A stretch of 35,106 nt of DNA from Actinomycetota bacterium. Its GTDB lineage: Bacteria; Actinomycetota; Thermoleophilia; Gaiellales; Gaiellaceae. The stretch is taken from NCBI GenBank assembly GCA_005888365.1, contig VAWZ01000094.1, positions 5,871 through 40,976 on the forward strand, read 5' to 3'. The notes below the pieces were generated by a model. It was not told the origin of the DNA. It did not search any database and worked only from the letters and a program-made list of their open reading frames with translations. A program made the position numbers and the translations under genes. Below are positions 1 to 8,064 of this stretch, piece by piece. Each line of letters starts with the position of its first letter. Position 1 is the stretch's first letter.

Positions 1-11
1 GCCAAGTCCTC

Positions 12-1151
12 CTATAGCTCGCCACGCTCCAGCCACTCGGCGAGGAAGGGCTCGGTGATCCGGTACTCGCCGCCGGAATCGCGCGAGACGAGCTCGTCCT
101 GGAGGAGGGCGCCGAGCGCCCGCTGGACGCTCGACGGCCCCGGGAGCCCATGGCGGCGGCGATAGTCGCTCGCCAGCGGTCGACCCGGCTCGAGGGCGAG
201 CGCCTGCAGCAGCAGCCGCTGCGCTCTCGCGGCTTTGTCCCAGACGAGCCCGAAGTGCGCGTGCTCCGAGCGCAGGAGCTTCGTCAGGGCAGTCTCGTAC
301 TGCTCGGCTCCGACGGTTCCGCCCTCGGGCGTCTCCTCCCAGAGGAAGTAGCAGAGCTCCTGCGTCGCGTAGGGATGCCCATGGGTTGTGTCCAGCACCC
401 GCTCGACCGTGTATGGCTCGACCGTGCGGCCCGTCTTCGCGAACTGCGACTCGATGAAGCCGCGGAAGAGCGGCGGCGCGATGACGCCGAGCTCCATCTG
501 CTTGGCACTGCGCCAGAACGGCTCGTTCTCGTCGGAGAAGATGCGCTCGAGCATGTGCCGCTTGCTGCCCAGGTAGACGTGCGCGACCTCGGGCTGCCTC
601 TCGAAGACCGAGCGCATGAGCTTCGGGAGATGGCGGTCGATGTCCACGACCTCCTGGAACTCGTCGAGGACGAGTGCGACCTTCCGCCCACGCTCGGCTG
701 CAAGCAGGCCGGGGAGCTCGAGGAGCCGCTCGAGCGTCGCGTCCACGTCCTGGACGTGCCGGCTGCCTGCGAAGCTGAAGCCGAGCGCGCCCGTCTCGGG
801 GTCGACCGTGACAACCGGCGTGATCCGGAGTCCAGCGAACACACGCAATCGCTCCTTCGCGCGGAAGAGCCTCGAGGCGATGTCGTCGTGGATCGTCTCG
901 GCGAGCTTCTCGGCGAGCTTCTCCTTCGTCGGCGTCGTCATCAGGTTGACCTGCGCGACGAGGACACCCGTCTTCCTGAGCCGCTGCGCCGCGCGCCAGA
1001 CGAGCGACGACTTGCCGTAGCGTCGCGGAGCGAAGACGACGATGTCCTGCCCGTTGCGGATGTCGGCGAGGAGCTCGTCGAGCTCGGCCTTCCGGTCGGT
1101 GAACGCGTCGTCGAGGGCGAGCGCACCGTAGCGGAACGGATTCGTTGCCAT
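12..1151 (-). CDS. Archaeal-type AAA ATPase (ATPase_2-like, STAND-related)
   Basis: A 379-residue ATP-binding protein. The Walker A motif APRRYGKSS lies at about residues 41-49 and the Walker B motif VALVLDEFQE at about 157-166. The arrangement matches the PF01637-type 'archaeal ATPase' family, with a C-terminal part that looks like a winged-helix domain (about residues 300-379). The N-terminal MATNPFRYGA followed by a short helix and the P-loop is typical. Members are thought to be ATP-driven switches; most have no defined substrate, and none can be assigned here. The gene stands alone. Its start is ATG at 1151, and an inverted repeat and a TAGACT-like -10 element lie directly upstream, with no Shine-Dalgarno site. 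Family call is firm; function is unknown. Confidence 0.85.
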   Translation of the reverse strand: MATNPFRYGALALDDAFTDRKAELDELLADIRNGQDIVVFAPRRYGKSSLVWRAAQRLRKTGVLVAQVNLMTTPTKEKLAEKLAETIHDDIASRLFRAKERLRVFAGLRITPVVTVDPETGALGFSFAGSRHVQDVDATLERLLELPGLLAAERGRKVALVLDEFQEVVDIDRHLPKLMRSVFERQPEVAHVYLGSKRHMLERIFSDENEPFWRSAKQMELGVIAPPLFRGFIESQFAKTGRTVEPYTVERVLDTTHGHPYATQELCYFLWEETPEGGTVGAEQYETALTKLLRSEHAHFGLVWDKAARAQRLLLQALALEPGRPLASDYRRRHGLPGPSSVQRALGALLQDELVSRDSGGEYRITEPFLAEWLERGEL

Positions 1152-1161
1152 GTCGCGGTCG

Positions 1162-1221
1162 AGTCTAGCTCGTTACGCTGACCCGGGTTACGCGATACAG
1201 CGTAACGCGATCAAGCGTCAA
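1162..1221 (-). promoter_or_regulatory. Putative promoter with 10-bp inverted-repeat operator upstream of the AAA ATPase
   Basis: CGTTACGCTG (1171-1180) and CAGCGTAACG (1198-1207) form a perfect 10-bp inverted repeat with a 17-nt spacer. On the minus strand a TAGACT box (1167-1162) ends 10 nt before the ATG. A second candidate promoter is TTGACG (1221-1216), 18 nt, TATCGC (1197-1192). With either promoter the inverted repeat covers polymerase contacts, as a repressor site would. The repeat is seen; its function is inferred. Confidence 0.45.
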
Positions 1222-1256
1222 TCTCCGGGCGCCGGAAGACCGCTTAGCCCGGCGAA

Positions 1257-2294
1257 CTACTCGAGGCCGGCTTCGGCCAGCGGGCGGCGGCCCCAGGCGA
1301 AGCGCGTCTCGTACCAGCCCGCCATCGGCTGGAGAGCGACGCCGTGGTCAGAGGAGTGGACGAACCAGCCGTTCCCGACGTAGATGCCCATGTGGCCGAT
1401 CTCGGAGGGCTTTGAGCTCGGCCCGCCCGATCCGAAGAACACGACGTCTCCGGGCTCGAGCTCGTCGAACGGGATGCGCTTGGAGCGTGGCACCTCGCCG
1501 CTCATCGCGTACGTCGTCCTCCCCTTGAGCACGCCCGCCAGCTCCGGGGCACCCGCGAACGGCTGCAGCTTGTAGACCCGCCAGACGAACCCGCTGCAGT
1601 CGAACCCGCCGGGCATCGTGCCGTCGTAGAGCTGCTGCTTTCGTTCAGACGTGCCGGCCCAGACGTACGGCGAGCCGACGAAATGGAGCGCCCGCTGAAG
1701 CACTGCCTGCTGCCAGACGGTCAGGATCGGCGGCAGCAATGCGTCGGCAGCCTCGCGGACGCTCTCCAGGTCGGCGTCTGAGGTCGTCAGCAGGCGCGCG
1801 ACCGAGTACGCGGCCTCGGCTCGCGTCGCGGGCTGTGAGAGCTGTAGCTCGAGCGGCTCCTGCGCACGCGGATGATTCAGACGCAGACCGAGCATACGGG
1901 CAATCGTCTCGGTGCCCAGGTACTGGGTCGGCGTGAGACCGGCCTCGAGCGCCGTTTGCCGGATGTAGCGCGCCTCGGGACGGAGGCCGGAAGCGGTGAC
2001 GAGTCGTGCGTCGAGCTCCCGCATGGTGACCGGGCGATACGGATCGTCGACGGTCAGCGACACGCCGAAGGACGCGAGGAGGTCCGAAAACTCGCCCTCC
2101 GTCAACGGGTCGTCGGGTCGGAAGTCCGCGAGGCTCGGGGCCATGAGCCCATCCGAGACGACGGTTGCGATCTCCGGTGCCGCCCACGAGGTGGACGCGG
2201 AACGTTGTGCGCCGGCCGTTCCGGCCGTGCAGACGAAGAGGAAGACCGTGCAGGAAACGAGAGCCAGGCGGCGCATACGGAGGGGTATCGGCAC
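1257..2294 (-). CDS. Secreted SLH-domain NlpC/P60 (C40) cell-wall endopeptidase
   Basis: A 345-residue exported protein. The signal peptide has a basic n-region (MRRLALVS), a hydrophobic core and an AGA-Q type cleavage site. SLH-like modules follow at about residues 35-165 (for example VVSDGLMAPSLADFRP). The C-terminal domain, from about residue 195, is an NlpC/P60 peptidase: the catalytic Cys is in GGFDCSGFVWRVY, followed by a GDVVFFG strand and the catalytic His in IGHMGIYVGNGWFVHSS. NlpC/P60 enzymes cut peptide stems of peptidoglycan, and SLH modules usually tether proteins to cell-wall polymers. The GTG at 2294 is the longest start; ATG 2276 gives a more classical signal peptide and may be the true start. 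The gene is divergent from the next one. Confidence 0.88.
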   Translation of the reverse strand: MPIPLRMRRLALVSCTVFLFVCTAGTAGAQRSASTSWAAPEIATVVSDGLMAPSLADFRPDDPLTEGEFSDLLASFGVSLTVDDPYRPVTMRELDARLVTASGLRPEARYIRQTALEAGLTPTQYLGTETIARMLGLRLNHPRAQEPLELQLSQPATRAEAAYSVARLLTTSDADLESVREAADALLPPILTVWQQAVLQRALHFVGSPYVWAGTSERKQQLYDGTMPGGFDCSGFVWRVYKLQPFAGAPELAGVLKGRTTYAMSGEVPRSKRIPFDELEPGDVVFFGSGGPSSKPSEIGHMGIYVGNGWFVHSSDHGVALQPMAGWYETRFAWGRRPLAEAGLE

Positions 2295-2345
2295 GCCTTC
2301 TGCCGGTCCTCAGCCCTCGGCTGGACGTTAGTCTGCGCGCCGGGA

Positions 2346-2705
2346 ATGCCGACCAGCACGACGAAATTCGACGACTGCCTGAGCCAGTCGTGGCTCGCGG
2401 CGCGGCTGTCCGTCGCTCCTGTGGAGCTCGACGTGATGCGCCGTGCCGGAGAGCTCGTCGCCGTGCGCAAGCCGGGTTCGACGGAGTGGCTCTACCCCGC
2501 CTGGCAGTACTCGGGCCGCACGCGGCGACGGATCATCCCGCGCCTCGTGAACGCGGCACGCGAGGCGGGCCTCGACGAGGCGCGACTGTACGACGTGCTC
2601 ACCGCACCGCTGGGGCTCGGCGGACGCAGGCGCCTGGCCGACCTCGTGGTCGAAGGACGCGACGAAGAGGTCGTCGAGGCGGTACGGAGCGCGAATCCGC
2701 GCTAA
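2346..2705 (+). CDS. Small Xre/MbcA/ParS-like antitoxin-fold protein
   Basis: A 119-residue protein beginning MPTSTTKFDD. The middle (LVAVRKPGSTEWLYPAWQY) and the C-terminus (LGLGGRRRLADLVVEGRDE) resemble the toxin-binding region of Xre/MbcA/ParS antitoxins (DUF2384-like), whose hallmark is a GG...L-L-x-G-x-x-x-x-V pattern. No RES- or ADP-ribosyl-type toxin gene is adjacent, so it may be an orphan regulator. The ATG at 2346 is preferred because a TAGTCT -10-like box ends 11 nt upstream and the reading frame further upstream is antisense to the peptidase gene. It converges with the DUF4097 gene, overlapping it by 4 nt at the stop codons. The family call is by motif only. Confidence 0.6.
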   Translation: MPTSTTKFDDCLSQSWLAARLSVAPVELDVMRRAGELVAVRKPGSTEWLYPAWQYSGRTRRRIIPRLVNAAREAGLDEARLYDVLTAPLGLGGRRRLADLVVEGRDEEVVEAVRSANPR

Positions 2706-3529
2706 CCGGCCGAGCTCAGAGCCGCACGGATGAACGAGACGTCGCCGCTCACCGTCTTCACGTGCAACGGGACGACGTCCTCGTCGGTACCGGACGGCAC
2801 TTCGTCGGTCACGCCGAGCTCCGAGCGCAGGTCGCCGGAGACCGAGACTGCGTCCATCCACACCGCTGTGCCCTGAGCGACGCCGACGCGAGCGTCACCA
2901 GAGACGGTCTGGATGCGGACCTCCCCGTCCTCGACTGCTCGCACCGCCACGTCGCCGGACGTGGTCGCGAGGACGAGCGGCGCCCGCACGAGGCCGATCT
3001 CGATGTCGCCCGAGACCGTCCGGGCTGCTAGCGCCGCCTCGACGCGATCGATCTCCACGTCGCCCGAGACGGAGTTGAGCGCAGAATCGGTCTCGATCGT
3101 CTGGACCGAGACGTCTCCGCTTGCCGTCTTCACCTGCAGCCTTCCGGCGATCTCGCCGAGGTGAAGGTCACCCGAGGCTGTTTTCGCAGCGACCTTCCCG
3201 AAGCGCCCGGAGGCGCTCAGGTCGGCGGAGGCGCCGTCGAAGTCGAGATCGGCACCGGCCGGGCACGTGATCCTGACCTCGACGTCGCTGCCCCAGTTGA
3301 TCGAGATCGGGCCCCAACGGAAACGGTCGCGCTGCTCGATCGAGACCACGTGACCGCCCGGCTGGTCCCGGGCGGAGACCTCGATCTGCTCGATGGCCTC
3401 CTCGCCGCGCCGGCCGCGGGCGACGAGCTCGACGTCGGTCTTCGGCTCGTCCCCGCTCTTCACGGTCACGTGTCCCGCCGGGAGCCGAATCTCCAGTACG
3501 ACGCTTCCGGGGGTCTCGAAGATGGGCAT
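2702..3529 (-). CDS. DUF4097-family beta-repeat protein
   Basis: A 275-residue protein built mostly of short beta-strand repeats with the signature x[VTA]SGD[VIL]. Eight copies occur, including TASGDL, TASGDV, SVSGDV, TVSGDI, TTSGDV and TVSGDA. This is the DUF4097 ('putative adhesin') right-handed beta-solenoid pattern. There is no signal peptide and no membrane segment, so it is probably cytoplasmic despite the adhesin label. The start is ATG 3529 (MPIFETPGSVV), which begins the first strand; longer reading upstream only overlaps the 40-aa gene. It is the third gene of a compact operon with an RHH regulator and the 40-aa protein, an association seen elsewhere in Actinobacteria. Its molecular role is not known. 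Confidence 0.85.
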   Translation of the reverse strand: MPIFETPGSVVLEIRLPAGHVTVKSGDEPKTDVELVARGRRGEEAIEQIEVSARDQPGGHVVSIEQRDRFRWGPISINWGSDVEVRITCPAGADLDFDGASADLSASGRFGKVAAKTASGDLHLGEIAGRLQVKTASGDVSVQTIETDSALNSVSGDVEIDRVEAALAARTVSGDIEIGLVRAPLVLATTSGDVAVRAVEDGEVRIQTVSGDARVGVAQGTAVWMDAVSVSGDLRSELGVTDEVPSGTDEDVVPLHVKTVSGDVSFIRAALSSAG

Positions 3530-3534
3530 CGCGC

Positions 3535-3657
3535 CTACTCCTCGCCCTTCTCGGGGCGGCGCAGGCGCGTTCCCGTCGTGCGCTTCCTCGTCCGGCGCAG
3601 CCGATCGCCCGGATCGATCTTCTTGACGTAGTCGAATGGGAGCGGAGTGAGAAACAT
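3535..3657 (-). CDS. 40-aa basic small protein in the RHH-DUF4097 operon
   Basis: A 40-residue gene starting MFLTPLPFDYVKKIDPGDRL and ending in a very basic tail (RRTRKRTTGTRLRRPEKGEE). It fills the gap between the RHH gene (12 nt upstream) and the DUF4097 gene (5 nt downstream). A strong Shine-Dalgarno AAAGGAG lies 6-8 nt before the ATG, one of the best in this window, which argues that it is translated. No known domain is recognised. The basic tail suggests nucleic-acid or acidic-partner binding, which is inference only. It is short enough to be missed by gene callers. Confidence 0.7.
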   Translation of the reverse strand: MFLTPLPFDYVKKIDPGDRLRRTRKRTTGTRLRRPEKGEE

Positions 3658-3669
3658 GGTGGACTCCTT

Positions 3670-4128
3670 TCAGCCCTGGGCGAAGCCTTGAAGTCGGTTC
3701 CGCCTGCCTTTCGCCGAGGGCGACGAGTGAAGAGCGCGTGCGATGGTTTGCACGAGCCACGCGTTCGTCGAGATGCCTTCCTTGTCCGCGGCGGCCTCGA
3801 CGGCCGCCTTGATCGTCTCCGGGAGCCTGAGCGTGATCCGCCCCTTGAGCTCCTCCCCAGCGCCGACCTGGACGGGCTCGGGCACCTCTTCCATGACGAC
3901 GACGAGCTCGGGGTCCCGCCCGGCGAGCCGAACCTCGACCCGCCCGGAGCCGAGCTGCGGCCCGATCTCGGCCGCCGCCTCGCCGAGGACGTCGAGGAGC
4001 CGGAGGTGGAGCGTCGAGCCGAGCGCCTCGCTCAGTCGGCGCGCAGCCTCGGCGGTTGCCTCGTCGCCGAGCCCGGCCGCGCGAGCGAGGTCGGTCTGAA
4101 TCGCCTGGACGTGTCCTTCGAGCTGCAT
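3670..4128 (-). CDS. HicB-antitoxin-like ribbon-helix-helix regulator
   Basis: A 152-residue protein with two parts. Residues 1-95 form a helical then beta-rich domain (LHLRLLDVLGEAAAEI, VEVRLAGRDPELVVV). Residues about 100-136 form a ribbon-helix-helix DNA-binding domain (GRITLRLPETIKAAVE, then EGISTNAWLVQTIARAL). This resembles the actinobacterial proteins annotated as 'toxin-antitoxin system HicB family antitoxin' next to DUF4097 genes. No HicA toxin is present, so it is more likely a transcription regulator of its own operon. A perfect 8-bp inverted repeat sits 2 nt upstream of the ATG, the natural candidate operator. It heads a three-gene operon. Confidence 0.82.
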   Translation of the reverse strand: MQLEGHVQAIQTDLARAAGLGDEATAEAARRLSEALGSTLHLRLLDVLGEAAAEIGPQLGSGRVEVRLAGRDPELVVVMEEVPEPVQVGAGEELKGRITLRLPETIKAAVEAAADKEGISTNAWLVQTIARALHSSPSAKGRRNRLQGFAQG

Positions 4129-4130
4129 CG

Positions 4131-4165
4131 TGATGTCACTATGACATCATTTCCATGTCTGTCAA
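4131..4165 (-). promoter_or_regulatory. Promoter and palindromic operator of the RHH-40aa-DUF4097 operon
   Basis: TGATGTCA (4131-4138) and TGACATCA (4142-4149) are a perfect 8-bp inverted repeat with a 3-nt centre. On the minus strand a consensus -35 TTGACA (4165-4160) is followed 18 nt later by TAGTGA (4141-4136), so the palindrome covers the -10. With that -10 the transcript would start within a few bases of the ATG at 4128, so the mRNA would be leaderless. No Shine-Dalgarno is visible, which agrees. Autorepression by the RHH protein is inferred. Confidence 0.6.
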
Positions 4166-4306
4166 GGCCAAACATGACGTCGGACGTGGTCAAATGTCGC
4201 ATTTTCCTCGAATCCAAGCGCTTTCGAGCCAAGTGACGGATCGTCGCTCGGGCTATTCCAAAGGCGTTAGGACGGAGCCCAACCGGCGAACACCCGAGAC
4301 TCGAAC

Positions 4307-4642
4307 TTAGTCGCCCCAGTCGAAGTCGCGCGGGCGGCCGGTCCAGAGCGCTGGGTCGAGCGCAGGGCCTTCGACGTTCTCGACCGTCTCCTCGCCCGGC
4401 CACGGCAGCCGCTCCGAGCTCAGCTCCGCCGCGGGCTCGCCGTCGAGGGTCTCCTCGATCCGGGCTTGCTCCTCGCTCTTGAAGAGCGGGTGATTCTGCA
4501 GAGGATCGCCGGTCAGGTACGGGTCGAGCGGCATCTCATGGTCGAGGCCCGCGTTTCGCGCCTTTAGGTCCAGGTGCTCCCGAATGGCCTGCGCAAAGAG
4601 TGACTCGCTCTCGACGGAGGTTGGGTCTTCGAGGTCTGACAT
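4307..4642 (-). CDS. Acidic hypothetical protein, 111 aa
   Basis: A 111-residue soluble, acidic protein starting MSDLEDPTSVESESL and ending RDFDWGD. An N-terminal helix (LFAQAIREHLDLKARNAG) is followed by a proline- and acid-rich stretch with conserved-looking blocks (MPLDPYLTGD, LPWPGEE, LDPALWTGRP). No domain is recognised and there are no membrane segments. A TAGACT box (4666-4661) lies 18 nt upstream of the ATG. It is monocistronic, with the RHH operon downstream on the same strand behind its own promoter. Codon use and composition match the neighbours, which supports a real gene. Function is unknown. Confidence 0.65.
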   Translation of the reverse strand: MSDLEDPTSVESESLFAQAIREHLDLKARNAGLDHEMPLDPYLTGDPLQNHPLFKSEEQARIEETLDGEPAAELSSERLPWPGEETVENVEGPALDPALWTGRPRDFDWGD

Positions 4643-4716
4643 GGCTCCACTCGTCGGGCGAGTCTAGCGCAACCCCCTCGGTGCAAGGCACATCACGGTT
4701 GTGCGAGGATGGAGGC

Positions 4717-4887
4717 GTGGCGCGCCTGACTCCGCGGATCCGTCCGCTGGGCCTCGCCCTCGCGGTGTACGAGACCTGGCGACGCCTGCCGCCCAAGCAG
4801 CGTCAGCACCTGGTCGTCGTCGCACGCCGGCACGGGCCACGCGTCGCCGCCTCGCTCATCCGCCGCGGGCGGCGCTTCAAGACCTAG
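4717..4887 (+). CDS. Basic small hypothetical protein, 56 aa
   Basis: A 56-residue very basic protein: VARLTPRIRPLGLALAVYE, then WRRLPPKQRQHLVVVARRHG, then a tail ending IRRGRRFKT. GTG at 4717 is preferred because a GGAGG-like sequence precedes it and the sequence further upstream overlaps the divergent gene's leader. It looks like one amphipathic helical hairpin; no membrane span is convincing. It converges with the 2-oxoglutarate dehydrogenase gene, the stops being 3 nt apart. No family is recognised. Existence is likely but not certain, because the frame is short. Confidence 0.5.
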   Translation: MARLTPRIRPLGLALAVYETWRRLPPKQRQHLVVVARRHGPRVAASLIRRGRRFKT

Positions 4888-4890
4888 AAC

Positions 4891-7784
4891 CTAGCTTCGG
4901 AAGCCGAGCGCCTCGCGCACGATCCGGTCCTGCTCTCGCTGGTGGAGCGTGGGGTAGCCCTCGCTCGGGCTCGCGCGCCAGGGGCGTCCGACGTACTGCA
5001 CGCGCTCGACGAGCGGCGCGTGCCCGGCCGCGTCTTCGAGTCGATGCCTGATCGAGCGCCAGGCGCCCATGTTCTGCGGCTCCTCCTGCGCCCACACGAT
5101 CTCGCGGAGCTCCGGATAGGAGGCGACGAGCGCCGACACCTGTTCGAGCGGGAACGGGTAGAGGAGCTCGATGCGTCCGACGGACACGGTCGACGCGAGG
5201 CCGCGGACATCGTGGCCCGCGATGTCGTAGTAAACCTTTCCGCTGCAGAGGACGAGCCGCCGGACTGCGTCTTTGTCGCCCGGCTCCTCGAGCACGGGCT
5301 CGAACGAGCCGGTCGTCAGCCGGTCGAGCGTCACGGTCGCCTGCTTCAGCCGGAGCAGCCCTTTCGGCGTCATGACGACGAGCGGACGCGCGGTCGCGTC
5401 GAGCGCCTCGCGCCGCAGGAGGTGGAAGAACTGACCGGAGGTTGTGCAGTTCGCAACGCGGATGTTGTCCTGCGCCGCGAGCTGGAGGAAGCGCTCGAGG
5501 CGGGCGCTCGAATGCTCGGGCCCGTTTCCCTCGTATCCGTGCGGGAGGAGAAGCGTGAGCCGCGAAGTCTGCCCCCACTTCGGGCGGCCGGATACGACGA
5601 ACTGGTCGACGACGACCTGCGCTCCGTTGATGAAGTCGCCGAACTGGGCTTCCCAGAGAACGAGGGCGTCCGGAGCGGCGACCGAGTAGCCGTACTCGAA
5701 CGCGAGCGCCGCGTATTCCGAGAGGGGTGAGTTGTAGACCTCGAAGGAGGCGGCCGCGGTCGGAAGGCTCTGCAGAGGCGTGTAGGTCTCGCCGGTCACC
5801 GGGTCGTGCAGAACGGCGTGGCGATGCGAGAACGTTCCGCGCTCCGTGTCCTGGCCCGAAAGGCGAATCGGGATGCCTTCCTCGAGGAGCGACGCGTACG
5901 CGAGTGCCTCGGCCTGCCCCCAGTCGATCCCTCCGTCCGTGAGCGCCTCGCGCCTGCGCTCGAGCTGACGAGCGAGCTTGGGGTTGACGGTGAAGCCGTC
6001 GGGAACACGCAAGAGCTGCTCGTTCAGCTCTCGGATCCGGCCTTCGGGGACCGCGGTGACGACCGCCTCGCCTGTGTCCCAGCCCGTCTTGGGCTCGGCG
6101 GGAGGCTCGTGTGGAGCGAACGACTCCCGCAGCCGGTCGTGCGCTTCGCGGAGGGCGTTCTGCGTCCGCTCGAGGAGCGCGGCGGCGTCGGATTCGGAGA
6201 GCACGCCCTCGGCAACGAGCCGCGCCGCGTACTTCTCGCGAACCGGAGCCTGCTGCTCGATGCGCTCGGCCATCAGCGGCTGCGTGTATGCGGCCTCGTC
6301 CTGCTCGTTGTGGCCGAAGCGCCTGTAGCCGACGAGGTCGATCACGACGTCGTGGCCGAACTCCTCGCGATACGCGAGCGCGAGCCGGATCGCAGCAAGC
6401 GCCGCCTCCGGGTCGTCGGCGTTGACGTGGACGATCGGGATGTCGAAGCCCTTCGCGAGGTCGCTCGAGTAGCGCGTCGACCGCCCTTCCGCCGGATCGG
6501 TCGTGAATCCGACCTGGTTGTTGGCGATGAGGTGCAGCGTGCCGCCGGTCGAGTAGCCGTCGAGCGAGTGCAGATTCAGCGTCTCCGCGACCACGCCCTG
6601 CGCGGCGAACGACGCGTCGCCGTGGATGAGGATCGGAAAAGCGACTGTCGGATCGTGCAGGGCCGCGCCGACCGAGCGATCGGTCTGCTCGGCCCGAGCA
6701 CGACCCTCGACCACGGGATCGACCGCCTCCAAGTGGCTCGGGTTCGGCGCGAGCGTGACCTGGATCTCCCCGGCTCGTGTCAGCCGGGACTCCGAAGCGG
6801 CGAGGTGGTACTTGACGTCTCCCGTCCCGCCTTCGAGATCGGAGACCAGCGCGTCGAGCCTTCGAACTCGCGCAGGATCGACGAGTACTCACGTCCGACG
6901 ACATGGGCGAGCACGTTGAGCCGCCCGCGGTGCGCGATTCCGATGACGACCTCGGCAGCGCCGTTCTCGGCGGCGAGCTCGACGGCCTCGTCGAGCATGG
7001 GCACGAGCGCGTCGAGGCCCTCGATCGAGAACTGCTTCTGGCCGATGAATGCGCGACGCAGGAACATCTCGAAGGCCTCGACCTGCGAGAGCCGCTCGAG
7101 AAGCCGTTTTCGCTCTTCGGGAGGCAGCGGCCTGCGGAACCTCCCCGTCTCGATCGCCTGGCGCAGCCAAACGCGCTCCGCGTGATCGGCGATGTGCTCG
7201 ATCTCGTACGCGATCGTCCCCATGTAGACCTCTTGCAGCCGCGGCAGCGCCTCGAGCAGCGTCTTTCCCTCGACGGAGAGACGAAGGAGGCGAGCCGGAA
7301 TCTGCGCCTGGACCTCAGCGGTGAGCGGCGGCGCGAGGCGCAGTGGCTCGAGTGCCGGGTCCCCGGGCGGGTCGGAGCCGAGCGGGTCGAGCCGGGCGGC
7401 CAGGTGGCCATGCATGCGGATCGCCTTCACGAGAGCCATCGCTGCAGCAACCGCGCCGAGGAGGCGTTCGTCGAGCTTGGCCGGCGCCGCCTGAGCCTGC
7501 GGTGGCGCCTCGACGGGGAGCTCAGGGGCGGGAGGCGTGGGAGCCGCGCCAGCAGCCGGAGGGGTTGCAGAGACGGTCGCGGGGGCGCGGTTGTCGTCCT
7601 CGGCCGGCCGTGCAGCAATCAGCCTGGCGAGCCCCGGAAGCGCCTCGAGAACACCGTCGTCGGCGCGCTCGAAGAGCTCACGCCAGGCAGGCTCCACGGC
7701 ATCCGGGTTCTCGAGGTACTGCTCGAGGAGAAGTCCGATGTACCCGGCGTTCAGCCCGCCCGTCTGCCGAGGTGAGGAAGCCAC
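4891..7784 (-). pseudogene. sucA: 2-oxoglutarate dehydrogenase E1 (SucA/Kgd-like), single-base frameshift
   Basis: Thiamine-diphosphate E1 component that decarboxylates 2-oxoglutarate in the TCA cycle. The N-terminal docking segment is GGLNAGYIGLLLEQYLENP, followed by a Pro/Ala-rich linker. The E1 core contains GIAHRGRLNVLAH, HGDASFAAQGVV and LIANNQVGFTT, and the C-terminus (VGRPWRASPSEGYPT) is typical. The first reading frame (from ATG 7784) passes through the REFEGS block and then fails. The correct continuation (LVSDLEGGTGDVKYHLAA, starting near 6849) is in another frame. One missing base between 6863 and 6850 explains it; restoring it gives 964 codons, normal for SucA. No mycobacterial-type succinyltransferase domain is present. 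No slippery site is visible. It could be a real mutation or a sequencing error; an essential-type TCA enzyme favours error. Confidence 0.85.
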
Positions 7785-7812
7785 GAGCTCGTTGTACCAA
7801 GCGTGACCGCGG

Positions 7813-8064
7813 TCAGACCAACGCGTGGTTGGTCACGATCGCGATCACCATCCCGACGAAGAACGCGAGCGTCGCGACGACTACCGAGAGGGCGGCGAAG
7901 GTGCGATGTGTATCCGTCATCCGCGCCGCGACGAGCGAGACGAGGATCGCGGCCGTCGCGAGGAGCGCGGGATTGCGGGCGAGCGCGATCCCGGAAAGCG
8001 CGAGGGAGAAGGCGCACAGGAAGCCGGCGACGGTATCCGCGCGTCGAGCTGGGACGGCGCTCAC
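7813..8064 (-). CDS. Small multi-span membrane protein, 83 aa
   Basis: An 83-residue hydrophobic protein with two or three membrane helices (AGFLCAFSLALSGIAL, LLATAAILVSLVA, ALSVVVATLAFFVGMVIAIV), ending TNHALV. The start is taken as GTG 8064, which overlaps the TGA of the preceding gene in a GTGA arrangement, indicating translational coupling. It lies 28 nt upstream of the 2-oxoglutarate dehydrogenase gene on the same strand and is probably co-transcribed with it. No family is recognised. The longer upstream frame is antisense-like and overlaps its neighbour, so it is not used. Confidence 0.6.
   Translation of the reverse strand: MSAVPARRADTVAGFLCAFSLALSGIALARNPALLATAAILVSLVAARMTDTHRTFAALSVVVATLAFFVGMVIAIVTNHALV

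Noticed and set aside
1222-1256. CCGGGC / GCCCGG stem after the NlpC/P60 gene as a terminator
   Set aside because: Only 6 bp with a long loop and no U-run.
3530-3760. Longer N-terminus for the DUF4097 protein
   Set aside because: It would run through the 40-aa gene and the RHH stop in another frame and has no family-like sequence; ATG 3529 starts the first strand.
6850-6863. Programmed ribosomal frameshift in the E1 gene
   Set aside because: No slippery heptamer, no clear stimulatory structure, and the gene family is not known for programmed shifting.
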